The translations under genes and the position numbers were made by a program. From assembly GCA_036501485.1 (NCBI GenBank), contig DASYAG010000096.1:1-64000 (forward strand): a DNA stretch of 64,000 nucleotides. Direction: 5' to 3'. Of this stretch, positions 16,962-25,091 are shown piece by piece (position 1 is the stretch's first letter; every line of letters begins with the position of its first letter). A model generated the notes under the pieces. The model was not told the origin of the DNA. It did no database searches and saw only the letters and a program-made list of their open reading frames with translations. The DNA is from PALSA-607 sp036501485 (GTDB lineage Bacteria; Actinomycetota; Actinomycetes; Acidothermales; Acidothermaceae).

Positions 16962-17893
16962 TCGCGGCTTTTCGTGAGTCGGAAGATAACCGCCACGCCG
17001 ATCGCGCCCACACCGAACAACACGACACCTATTGCCTGGCTGTAGCCGAGGGCGCTGGTCACGAACGCCTTGTTATAGAGCAGGTATCCGAGGGTGACCG
17101 ACGAGTGACCAGGGCCGCCCTGCGTCAACAGCAACACGTTCTGCGACGACTGGATCAATACCCACAGGAAGTGCAGGATCACTAGCACGCCCGTGAACGG
17201 CAGTACAAGCGGCCAGTACACCCGCCACATGGTCTGCCACTGGCTCGCGCCATCGATTAGCGCCGCTTCCCGCAGTTCGGTCGAAACACCGGACAATCGC
17301 CCGGCAGTCATCACCGCGTTGAAACCGACGGCCGCCCAGAGATCTACCGCGACGACCGTGTACAGCGCGGTGTGACTGTTCGCCAACCAGGGCTGCGTCA
17401 GACTTATCAATCCGAGTTTGGTGAGCAGACCATTGAGCAGGCCGCTGCTCGTAAACACCCCTGTGAAGATCACTGCTCGAGCCGACGCCGAGATCAGGAT
17501 CGGGATGAAGAAGATCGTGGTGAGAGCCCCCCAGCCTCTGCGGCGCAGGCTTAGAAAGTAACCGAAGCAGAACCCCGCCGGAATGATGATGGCCAGTTCG
17601 ACGGCCAGTTGGATTGCCGTGTTCTTGACAGCGGCGTGAAACTCGGTGTCGCCAACTAGCTTGCGGAAGTTGTGCAGACCGATGTAGTGGGGTGTGTCGA
17701 GGATCCCGTCCCAGCTCTGCGTACTAAGCCAGAAAATGGCGATCAGTGGCAGGATCAAGAACGCCACGAACCACAGTAGTGCTGGCCCGGTGAATAACAG
17801 AACGCTCCTCGTCGGCGCGGCACGCTTGGTCCGTGCGCGCCGACGAGGAACGCCGGCGTCGGCAGAAGTGCGACCGACGCCTTCCGTCGTCAC
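16958..17893 (-). CDS. Carbohydrate ABC transporter permease (MalF type)
   Basis: This 311-residue permease begins with the basic segment RRRARTKRAAPTRS and then six membrane segments. The EAA loop is REAALIDGASQWQTMWRVYWPLVLP near residue 210. The GTG at 17893 overlaps the TGA of the binding-protein gene (GTGA) and is chosen over a longer frame that only shadows that gene. It forms the pore with the MalG-type partner. The importer belongs to the CUT1 class, which takes up oligosaccharides or glycosides rather than simple sugars. That fits the intracellular glycosidase encoded in the same operon. Confidence 0.92.
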   Translation of the reverse strand: MTTEGVGRTSADAGVPRRRARTKRAAPTRSVLLFTGPALLWFVAFLILPLIAIFWLSTQSWDGILDTPHYIGLHNFRKLVGDTEFHAAVKNTAIQLAVELAIIIPAGFCFGYFLSLRRRGWGALTTIFFIPILISASARAVIFTGVFTSSGLLNGLLTKLGLISLTQPWLANSHTALYTVVAVDLWAAVGFNAVMTAGRLSGVSTELREAALIDGASQWQTMWRVYWPLVLPFTGVLVILHFLWVLIQSSQNVLLLTQGGPGHSSVTLGYLLYNKAFVTSALGYSQAIGVVLFGVGAIGVAVIFRLTKSRE

Positions 17894-19341
17894 TGCTTGT
17901 ACGCGTCTTCCATTGACTTCAGGATCGTCTGCGCACTCGTACCTGGAACCCACGCCTGCGCTAGCACGGTCGTCAGGTTCGAGGCGACGTTGGCAGGAAT
18001 CTCGGTCGGGGTAACAATGTCGACCGAGTCGAGCCAAGCCTGGCTGGTGACCTGAAGCAGCATCGGGTTCGTCGTTGCGGCATCTTCAGTCGCCTTCAGT
18101 GCCGGCGGCATTGCGGCTTCGGTGACGAACTTGCCGACCTCTGCGGGCTGATAGATGTACTTCATGAAGGCTTCAATTGCTGCCAGCTTTGCCGAGTTCG
18201 TGCTCGCCTTCTTGCTGATCATAAAGCCATAGCTGTTGTAGCCGGCCATGACCACGGGCTTCGTGTGAACGAAGCCAGCGGGAACCGGGATACCGCTGAG
18301 GATCACGTTCGACTGGAGCGACGCGGGCGCAGCAGCGAAGAAGTCAGAGACCAAGGTGGCTCCGGCAGCGTGCTGCGCGTAGAAGTCCGCAGTCATCTGG
18401 TCAACCGTCTGGCCCTTTGAGGCGCCGGAGTACATGCCCGCGTCACGCATCGACACGAAGTACTGAATGCCCTTGAGGACGCCAGGGTAGTCGCCCCAGT
18501 TCCCGGTCTGGCTCGCCTTCAACATGTCGGGGTCACTGACGTCGGTCTGCACGATCTGGAAGAAGGTGTTCTCACCAGACCAGTCCAACCCACCGACCGT
18601 GTAGAGGGGCTTGCTGCCCTTGGCCTTCAGTGCGGTGTTGAGTGCTGTCTGCTGATCCGCTGTAGCCGGAGCAGTCGTGACACCCACTGACGCAAGTGCT
18701 GTCTTGTCGTACCAGGTCGGCCAGATGAACGACTGGAACGGAAACCCACGGAACTGACCGTCGTCGGTCTTCCAGCTTGGGTCGGCCTGCGCACCCGGGA
18801 GCAGATCGCCCTCGAGGCCCCAGTCGGTCATGTACTGCGAGACCGGAACGGTCGCACCCTGCTCGACCCACTTCAGTGCGTCTTGGATCGGGTTGGTGAT
18901 GATGATGTCGGCAGGGTCGCCGGCAAGAGTCGTCGATTCGAACACCGGTGCAACCTGAGCGACCGCAACCGGATTGATCTTGACGGTCACGTTGGGATTG
19001 GCTGCCTGGAAGGCCGCAGCGACTTCACTCAGCGGCTTCGCGAACGGGCTGGTGCCGCTCCACGGGCTGAGGATGTTGAGGGTGACCGGCGACGTGATAG
19101 CCCCGCCGCCACCCGCTGACGATGCCGGCGCTGCGGGCGAACTCGCGCCGCCGCCGCTTGCCGAAGACGGCGCCGCCGCGGCACTCGATGCGCCACTACT
19201 AGTAGTGGACGCAGCCGCGCTGCTCGTGCTGCTCGAGGCGGCGCTCTTGGAGGAGCTGCACCCCGCTAGAACCAGCGCTGCGATCGCAATACCGAGGGCT
19301 ACACGACGCGGCTGACTCAAAATCTTTCTGCTGTGCACCAT
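17890..19341 (-). CDS. Lipoprotein solute-binding protein of carbohydrate ABC importer
   Basis: This 483-residue protein starts at ATG 19341, with GGAGG six bases upstream. Residues 1-27 form a signal peptide ending in the lipobox LAGC (Cys28), so it is anchored outside the membrane as a lipoprotein. Residues 29-80 are an unusually long Ser/Ala/Gly linker. The binding domain follows (TLNILSPWSGTSPFAKPLSEV, PADIIITNPIQDALKW). It presents substrate to the two permeases encoded next, with which it overlaps. The ligand is unknown; GH9 in the same operon suggests a beta-linked glucan fragment or glucoside. Confidence 0.92.
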   Translation of the reverse strand: MVHSRKILSQPRRVALGIAIAALVLAGCSSSKSAASSSTSSAAASTTSSGASSAAAAPSSASGGGASSPAAPASSAGGGGAITSPVTLNILSPWSGTSPFAKPLSEVAAAFQAANPNVTVKINPVAVAQVAPVFESTTLAGDPADIIITNPIQDALKWVEQGATVPVSQYMTDWGLEGDLLPGAQADPSWKTDDGQFRGFPFQSFIWPTWYDKTALASVGVTTAPATADQQTALNTALKAKGSKPLYTVGGLDWSGENTFFQIVQTDVSDPDMLKASQTGNWGDYPGVLKGIQYFVSMRDAGMYSGASKGQTVDQMTADFYAQHAAGATLVSDFFAAAPASLQSNVILSGIPVPAGFVHTKPVVMAGYNSYGFMISKKASTNSAKLAAIEAFMKYIYQPAEVGKFVTEAAMPPALKATEDAATTNPMLLQVTSQAWLDSVDIVTPTEIPANVASNLTTVLAQAWVPGTSAQTILKSMEDAYKQ

Positions 19342-19426
19342 TCCGTTCCTCCATTGGGTCGGACTCGAGGCGTGATTCTGTTCAAACAAGGGATCCGGGT
19401 TCGATGGCTCGTTGTTGCTGGGCGCC

Positions 19427-21259
19427 TCAATCTGGGTCCGCTGACGTGAGCCAGAGGATTGCCTGCGTGGCGTAGACGAATGACACCCCCCAGATCTCTT
19501 GCGTGTTCCACTCGACTGCATTCGACGTCGCGAGATATGGCGAGTCATCGGGTAATCCGATGTGCCCGGCCACCATGGCCTCGGGCACCTTGAGGGTGCG
19601 CGTCGAGAACGCGACGGGATGCCGGGATCCGATACCGGTACACAGGCTCAGACCTTGCGGGTTCGACCCTGTTACCCATTGCAGCAGCCGTTCGGCGGCG
19701 GCGGACCAATCGGCGCGTTCCAACGTGCGGCCGGCGCGGGCGAGCAGGTAGGCCTGGTGCATCACGACACCCGCACCACCGGGTGCGATGGAGTCGCGGT
19801 TCCATGGCGCGATGAACGTGCGGACTTTCAGCCCGCCTCCAGCTGGGCGAAACGTCTGCCGATCCTCGTACAACGGCTCACGGTAAATCCCGTACGGCGG
19901 AAGCCCAAACGGATTGCTCTTCGCGTCAGCGAGCAGGTAGTCGTCGATGTACGACGTGACGCCGTCAATGCACACGCGGTAGAGCTCATGGTCTGGCCCG
20001 AGTACCCGTGCGGCGTCCAGTAGCGCGAGCGCTGGTTCGCAACTGAATCCGATGGAGCGAAATCCATCGCTACGTTCGGTCTCCATGAAGAAGCCGAAGA
20101 GTCCGTCGTCTTCTGCCGGCCTCTCACGCACCTGAAGTGCGAGACACGCGCGGGCCGCGTCGGCAACGCGGTCGAGGCTGACGCTCGGTTTGACCAACCG
20201 AGCGAGAGCTGCTGCTGCTCGAACCTCGCACGCCACGAAGAGGGTCCGGCCATCGTGCCCCGTTTCCTCAATGAATCTCCACGCGCGCTCGGCGATCACG
20301 CGGCTGCGGGCTCGCCGCACCGGGTGGCCGGCAAGTGCAGCTTCCGCGTGCTCACGAATGAAGAGGAATTGCGCATGCGCGTTGACGTCCATCAGGGCAC
20401 GACGTTCGTCGCCAGTGCCGGGAATTCCATCGGTCGGCACACTGCCGCTGCCGTCAAGCGCGGTACCTGAATGGTTCTCGAACCACCAGGTGCTCATGTC
20501 GAAGCCAGGCGGCAGACTTCCCGCGGCGATGTTGTCGGGTACCTGGCCGCTCTCTGCAGCGATGTGTAGAAAGTAGTCGCGGCCCCACTCGAGTTCGCTC
20601 TCGGCAGCAGCGGCAAGAAGCTTCGGACCATGCTTGACGAGCATGCTGAGTGCGCCGAGGTGGATCACCGTTGAATCGGTCCACTTTCGGGCGTCGCCCG
20701 CGTCGAACCAACCGCCGGCAGCTGGCATCTGCAAGCCATCGGAGTCGCGGACCGCATCGTCCTCGTAGTCAGAGTCGCGCACCCCAGCCACTTCGTCGCT
20801 GGAGCGCTGCGCGTTGGTCGAAACCAGATAGCCACGAAGCAAGCGGTCGTAGGTGCGCTCCCAGATCTCGAACGGCACTGACATGCCGGACTGCGTTTCA
20901 AGCGCATAGATCCCGGGCGTCTCGAAGCTGGTCAGATTGCCCTCGTAAAACGCGCCCCATCTCGTTTGGATCCGCCGACACACGACGGTCTGAAGCTCAG
21001 TTCGGCGATCGTCGAGCGCCGCGTAGGTCGACGTGCCTGGTACAAGCTCACCGGCCAGCGGATCGAATGGCCACGGGAAGCGACGCCCGTCCCAATCAGG
21101 AGGCATCGAACCGCCGATGCGCTGGTGCCGAAACATCGAGTCGTTCAGATAGACGGTGATCTCGTCGCTGTCGAGGCCAGCCGCGGAAACGATCACTGGC
21201 TTAGGAGACGACGGCCGGAAGCCGAGCTGAGTAACCAAGAATCTCGGCTGCTGGTCCAC
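19427..21259 (-). CDS. Intracellular glycoside hydrolase family 9 protein
   Basis: This 610-residue protein has an N-terminal Ig-like domain (about 1-115, VTQLGFRPSSPKPVIVSA) and a GH9 (alpha/alpha)6 barrel. GGWFDAGDARKW near residue 178 carries the paired Asp base residues. The Glu in SNAVEWN near residue 585 fits the acid position. QWVTGSNPQGLS resembles the late GH9 glycine/asparagine motif, but the usual His-His-Arg cluster after it is altered. No signal peptide or cell-wall domain is present, so it should act in the cytoplasm on imported oligosaccharide or glucoside, not as a secreted cellulase. The GTG start has only a weak ribosome site. The binding-protein gene follows after 85 bases. 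Confidence 0.82.
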   Translation of the reverse strand: MDQQPRFLVTQLGFRPSSPKPVIVSAAGLDSDEITVYLNDSMFRHQRIGGSMPPDWDGRRFPWPFDPLAGELVPGTSTYAALDDRRTELQTVVCRRIQTRWGAFYEGNLTSFETPGIYALETQSGMSVPFEIWERTYDRLLRGYLVSTNAQRSSDEVAGVRDSDYEDDAVRDSDGLQMPAAGGWFDAGDARKWTDSTVIHLGALSMLVKHGPKLLAAAAESELEWGRDYFLHIAAESGQVPDNIAAGSLPPGFDMSTWWFENHSGTALDGSGSVPTDGIPGTGDERRALMDVNAHAQFLFIREHAEAALAGHPVRRARSRVIAERAWRFIEETGHDGRTLFVACEVRAAAALARLVKPSVSLDRVADAARACLALQVRERPAEDDGLFGFFMETERSDGFRSIGFSCEPALALLDAARVLGPDHELYRVCIDGVTSYIDDYLLADAKSNPFGLPPYGIYREPLYEDRQTFRPAGGGLKVRTFIAPWNRDSIAPGGAGVVMHQAYLLARAGRTLERADWSAAAERLLQWVTGSNPQGLSLCTGIGSRHPVAFSTRTLKVPEAMVAGHIGLPDDSPYLATSNAVEWNTQEIWGVSFVYATQAILWLTSADPD

Positions 21260-21349
21260 CTAGTACACACGCCTTTCGTCGCGGACTGCGACCTTGAAGA
21301 GCGACGCTGACGTGCTTGGAGTTCTGACTCTCGCCGACCTCACCCCGCG

Positions 21350-21381
21350 AGAGTAGCTCCGGGCAGATGTCTTGACAAGTG
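21350..21381 (-). promoter_or_regulatory. GH9/ABC operon promoter and GntR operator (site 2)
   Basis: The minus strand carries CACTTGTCAAGACATCT (21381-21365), identical over 17 bases to the site before gntR. TTGTCA (21378-21373) and TACTCT (21355-21350) are 17 bases apart and form a plausible promoter with the operator over the -35 box. The GH9 start is about 90 bases downstream. Confidence 0.7.
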
Positions 21382-21432
21382 TCTGCGGTTACAAGGTGGT
21401 AACGCCCCGTTCATCGGGCAGAAAGCCTTAGC

Positions 21433-22467
21433 TCAGGGATTTATGGAGATGGCGGTCTTGAGACCTTCGCCGCGCTCGCACAGGTCGAAGGCTGTCGTCG
21501 CCTCTGCCAACGGAACCGTCGTGGTGACCAAGTGGTCGCTATCAATCGTCGCCCGTTCAAGCCATCGCACGGCTGCCCGAAAGTACTCTGGGTTGCCGCC
21601 GAAGGCGCCGATGATCTCGAGCTGCTGGTAATGCACTCTGTTGAGGTCAACCGGCACGGTCGAGCTCGCCGGAGGCATGCCGGCGAACGCAAGGATGCGG
21701 CCTCCCGGCGCCGCTGCTCCGAACGCAAGCTCGAACGCCGACGGTGAGTTGGACGCGAGAATCACGACGTCCCATCCGCCACGCGGCGCCAGCTTGCGCA
21801 CGGTCGCAACATCACCAGGTGACATCGAAACTGCGTCCGAACCGAGCACCGCGGCAGCGGCACTGACCCTCTCTTGCAGGACATCGATACCGAGGACAGG
21901 TGCGGCCCCGCGCGATCGTGCGACAGCGGTGTGCAAAGTGCCGATCGGTCCGAGCCCGACGACGAGAACCGAGTCGTCGGCATGGACTCTTGCGCGTTCT
22001 TGTCCGTTCAGCACCGTGTGCAGTGGCTCGGCCAACGCCGCTGCCCGAAGCGACAACGAGTCGGGAACAACGACGGCGCAACCGATTTCGATAGCCCTCG
22101 CAGGCACAGCAAAGCGCTCGGCCATGCCACCGGGAAAGTCGTATCCGAGGGCGACCCGGTACGGGCACCAAATCGCTCCCCCGCGCTGGCACATCTCGCA
22201 GCGCTGGCACGAGACTCCCGGGCACACGGCGACACGGGTACCCACCGGCAAGTCGGGCGCATCGGTTGCAACGATCCGCCCCGAAACCTCATGGCCCAGT
22301 ACCTGCGGCCCTTTCAGCCTCGGGCTCCCGTGCCGCCAGCTTCGTACGTCGGAGCCGCAGACGCCGGCGTACGCGGAGGCCACCACGATGCCGCCGGGCG
22401 CGAGGACCGGCTCATCGACATCGGAGACCTCGAGCGAGCCCCGCTCGCGTAACACGACTGCTTGCAT
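21433..22467 (-). CDS. Zinc-dependent polyol/sorbitol-type dehydrogenase (MDR family)
   Basis: This 344-residue dehydrogenase has GVCGSDVRSW near residue 36 and GHEVSG near residue 59 for the catalytic zinc, CQRCEMCQRGGAIWC near residue 91 for the structural zinc, and GLGPIG near residue 171 for NAD. The catalytic-site pattern (GxCGSD, then GHE) matches sorbitol and threonine dehydrogenases. With the FGGY kinase 45 bases upstream and the class I aldolase before that, it suggests a route from polyol to ketose to ketose phosphate and then cleavage. The polyol is not known. Confidence 0.88.
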   Translation of the reverse strand: MQAVVLRERGSLEVSDVDEPVLAPGGIVVASAYAGVCGSDVRSWRHGSPRLKGPQVLGHEVSGRIVATDAPDLPVGTRVAVCPGVSCQRCEMCQRGGAIWCPYRVALGYDFPGGMAERFAVPARAIEIGCAVVVPDSLSLRAAALAEPLHTVLNGQERARVHADDSVLVVGLGPIGTLHTAVARSRGAAPVLGIDVLQERVSAAAAVLGSDAVSMSPGDVATVRKLAPRGGWDVVILASNSPSAFELAFGAAAPGGRILAFAGMPPASSTVPVDLNRVHYQQLEIIGAFGGNPEYFRAAVRWLERATIDSDHLVTTTVPLAEATTAFDLCERGEGLKTAISINP

Positions 22468-22512
22468 GGACGGCGTTCCTTCCGAAGGCTTGTAGATCGT
22501 GTTTTACGACTC

Positions 22513-24045
22513 TCAGGGTCTTGGTTCCGCGCCGAGTTCTGTTAGCAGGTCTCGCGTCTGTGTGTACAACGCGAGGTAGGTGGCAAAAAGGCGCTGGTAG
22601 GTCTTAGACACCTGCGCGTCGGGGCGAACGACACGGCAAACGGGCACCCGCGCAGCGATGTCGGCGAGCCCGTCCAACGGTCCCGCGCCAATGGCCGCCA
22701 GGAACGCTGCGCCCGACGCCGAGCCGTACGGTGGTGCGACGACCTCTTGTGAAAGACCCGTCACGTTGCTGACGATCTGCAGCCACAGCGCGGTAGCAGT
22801 GCCACCGCCGGTGGCGCGCAGGCTTTCGACGTCCGCTTCCATCCGAGCCATCTCGTCGAGAATATGACGCACCCCGAACGCGGTGCCCTCGAGCAGCGCA
22901 CGGTAATGGTCACCCCGAGTGTGGTCGAGGCGGAGCCCAAGTACGACGCCCGCGGCACCTGGGTCGTAGAAGGGAGTTCGCTCGCCCGCGAAGTAGGGCA
23001 ACAGCAAGAGGCCGCGCGCGCCCGCTGGTGAGCTTTCTGCTTCAGCCGCGAGCTGCAGGAACGCGGACGACGAATCGCCGGCCTGCAGCAGCTCGCGTGC
23101 GAACTGCTCGAGGAACCATTTCGCTAATGCGCCACCCGTCGACATGCCGGCCACGAGACAGTCTTGGCCAGCTACTGCACCGGGCGTTCGCCAGACGCCA
23201 CCGGTCGCCGTCGAACGTCCAGTGAAGACGGTGGCACCAAGAGTGCTGCCGTAGTTGAGCACCGCCTGGCTTGCCTCGCTCGTGCCCGTGCCGTAAGCCG
23301 AGGTCATCCCGTCGCTTGAGCCGATCACGACCGGAATCCCTCGCGGCAGCCCGGTCTGCTCCGCGGCAGGCGCCGTCACATGCCCCACGACATCGGTGCT
23401 CCAGAACAACTCGGGGAGCTTCTTCACGACGTCCGCAGTGTCGTACGAAGCGTCCCACCCGCCGTCCCTGAAGTAGGGAGCCCAGTAGGCAGCCTGATGT
23501 CGATCGAGACCGAGAACACCTGTCAGGCGCAACCCAACGAAGCCGTTCGTCGACGCGAACGCTCGGGTGCGTTCATAGACGTCGGGTTCGTTGGCCACGA
23601 TCCAGTCGATCTTCGGACCGACGGTCTGGCTGGTCAACGGCATGCCGAATCGCGCCTGCACCACATCGCGCCCGATGCCGTCCTGGAGGGCCGCGACCTC
23701 CCGAGTCGACCGCGTGTCGACGCCGTAAAGGATCGCCGGCCGCAGCGGCCGGCCCGCTTCATCGACTGGCACGACGCACGGACCACATGCACTCAAGCCC
23801 ACGGCGACGATTCGAACATCCTTCGGCAGAGCCGCCAGCACTAGCCTCGTCACCGCGACGACGCCGCCCCACCAGATGGACTCAGCGTCGTGTTCGAACT
23901 GCTGGGGCACAGGATTGCTGACGTCGTGCCCGACATGAGCCTCACCCACAACGGAGCCGTCTATCAACACGACACCCTTGGTAGATCTGGTGCCGATGTC
24001 GATCCCGAGAAAGGCGTCTGTCACCGCCTCAGGCGCCCGTTTCAC
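22513..24045 (-). CDS. FGGY-family carbohydrate kinase
   Basis: This 510-residue kinase starts at GTG 24045, just inside the end of the aldolase gene. An alternative GTG at 24024 would start at TDAFLGIDIG. The FLGIDIGTRSTKGVVL phosphate-1 motif, VGLSACGPCVVPVD, the GSSDGMTSAYGTGTS segment near residue 245, and ATGGGTATALWLQIVSNVTG near residue 390 are the usual ATP and sugar-site motifs. It resembles xylulokinase/ribulokinase-type enzymes and would phosphorylate a ketose or polyol. The aldolase and dehydrogenase in the same operon suggest that the product is a ketose phosphate cleaved to DHAP and an aldehyde. Confidence 0.9.
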   Translation of the reverse strand: MKRAPEAVTDAFLGIDIGTRSTKGVVLIDGSVVGEAHVGHDVSNPVPQQFEHDAESIWWGGVVAVTRLVLAALPKDVRIVAVGLSACGPCVVPVDEAGRPLRPAILYGVDTRSTREVAALQDGIGRDVVQARFGMPLTSQTVGPKIDWIVANEPDVYERTRAFASTNGFVGLRLTGVLGLDRHQAAYWAPYFRDGGWDASYDTADVVKKLPELFWSTDVVGHVTAPAAEQTGLPRGIPVVIGSSDGMTSAYGTGTSEASQAVLNYGSTLGATVFTGRSTATGGVWRTPGAVAGQDCLVAGMSTGGALAKWFLEQFARELLQAGDSSSAFLQLAAEAESSPAGARGLLLLPYFAGERTPFYDPGAAGVVLGLRLDHTRGDHYRALLEGTAFGVRHILDEMARMEADVESLRATGGGTATALWLQIVSNVTGLSQEVVAPPYGSASGAAFLAAIGAGPLDGLADIAARVPVCRVVRPDAQVSKTYQRLFATYLALYTQTRDLLTELGAEPRP

Positions 24046-24967
24046 CTGTCGTGACCGCTCCCTGCGGCGGTTCACCCGCTGCGATCCACCACGGCACGGC
24101 GTCGCGGTCGACACGCTCGACGTAGCTCGCAAGTCGGGTACGGCCGATCGTCTCCAGTTCGGTCTCGGGGTCGTCGGCGGAAATCGCCGGACTCCAACTC
24201 GCTCGCCCCGCCAAGAATCCCGATGCGCCACCACGACACACGGCGCTAACGACGTCGGCGAAGTTGTCTGCTGCGATGCCGTTCGACAGCGCCACCCATG
24301 GCGTACCGACCTCACGAGACAGATCAGCGCTCATGCTCTGCACGTCCTCCAACGGCCGGGTCCCGATGCTCGGTACCTGAGTCTTGTACAGATCAGGCAT
24401 GGCCTGACCGTATTCGGCGCCGGCGGCGAGCAGCGAGTCGTCAAATCGTGGGTCAGTGACGGGGAGCTGAACGACTCCTTCGAGCAGGGAGAGTACGCCG
24501 AGTTGCGCGCAGCGCTCGACGAACTCCGCTGACTCGTCGACCCGCTTCGCCTTCGGCTGGTCTGGGTGCCAGAAGCTGAAGAACTTCAGAGCGTGGACGT
24601 CGTCAAACTGCGCCGCGGCTTCAATCGCGTCGTGGTCCAATGTGGTGCTCGCAAGCGGACCGAAACGGGGCTCGTCAAAGAGATCGACGGCCACGATCCG
24701 GCCGGTGTCTGGTGCTGCTCCGCGCAACTCGTCGAGCGCCTCACGCCCGTACATGAGGTCGATCAACATGGCGGTGCAGGTCGTTCCGAGGTGGCGGGCG
24801 ACGATGACCTTGAAGTCGGACACCGCCGCGTCGTCTGTCGACTTGCCAGCTTTGTTCAGCAACCCGCGCAAGGATTCGCGACCATCGTTGGCAACCATGG
24901 CGAATCCACCGCCAGACCTCGTCAAGGCCTGAAATGCGCTTGCTCTCTTCGCGGTGTCAATCACCAT
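24029..24967 (-). CDS. Class I aldolase of the LacD/YihT group
   Basis: This 312-residue protein has the N-terminal GGGFAMVANDGRESLRGLL, like the FAMLAxDQRE signature of tagatose-1,6-bisphosphate aldolase (LacD) and sulfofructose-phosphate aldolase (YihT). The lysine in ALKFFSFWHPD near residue 125 or YKTQVPS near residue 195 would form the Schiff base; the latter fits YihT-like enzymes (xxKTxxP). The protein would split a ketose phosphate into DHAP and an aldehyde. The ATG has GAAAGG just upstream. The gene heads the aldolase-kinase-dehydrogenase operon and is divergent from the P450 gene. Confidence 0.8.
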   Translation of the reverse strand: MVIDTAKRASAFQALTRSGGGFAMVANDGRESLRGLLNKAGKSTDDAAVSDFKVIVARHLGTTCTAMLIDLMYGREALDELRGAAPDTGRIVAVDLFDEPRFGPLASTTLDHDAIEAAAQFDDVHALKFFSFWHPDQPKAKRVDESAEFVERCAQLGVLSLLEGVVQLPVTDPRFDDSLLAAGAEYGQAMPDLYKTQVPSIGTRPLEDVQSMSADLSREVGTPWVALSNGIAADNFADVVSAVCRGGASGFLAGRASWSPAISADDPETELETIGRTRLASYVERVDRDAVPWWIAAGEPPQGAVTTGETGA

Positions 24968-25023
24968 CTACCTTTCGTCGATCCGCACTCTGGTGGTGAC
25001 GGACAACCTAACCTCGCGGAGCT

Positions 25024-25055
25024 CACTTGTACAGACATCTACACAGATGTAGGCT
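25024..25055 (+). promoter_or_regulatory. P450 operon promoter and GntR operator (site 3)
   Basis: CACTTGTACAGACATCT (25024-25040) matches the 17-mer of sites 1 and 2 at 15 of 17 bases and keeps TGT-N4-ACA. TTGTAC (25027-25032) and TAGGCT (25050-25055) are 17 bases apart in the direction of the P450 gene. A further inverted repeat, ACATCT-ACAC-AGATGT (25035-25050), overlaps it and might also affect the divergent aldolase operon. Confidence 0.65.
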
Positions 25056-25091
25056 GCGTTACAGCCCGCGGACATCACATTCGGAGCGACG

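Noticed and set aside
16135..17028. Long alternative frame across the MalG-type permease
   Set aside because: It lacks membrane segments and any motif, while the competing frame has the EAA loop.
22513..24315. Longer start for the FGGY kinase at 24315
   Set aside because: The extra 90 residues overlap the aldolase gene in a wrong frame and have no kinase similarity.
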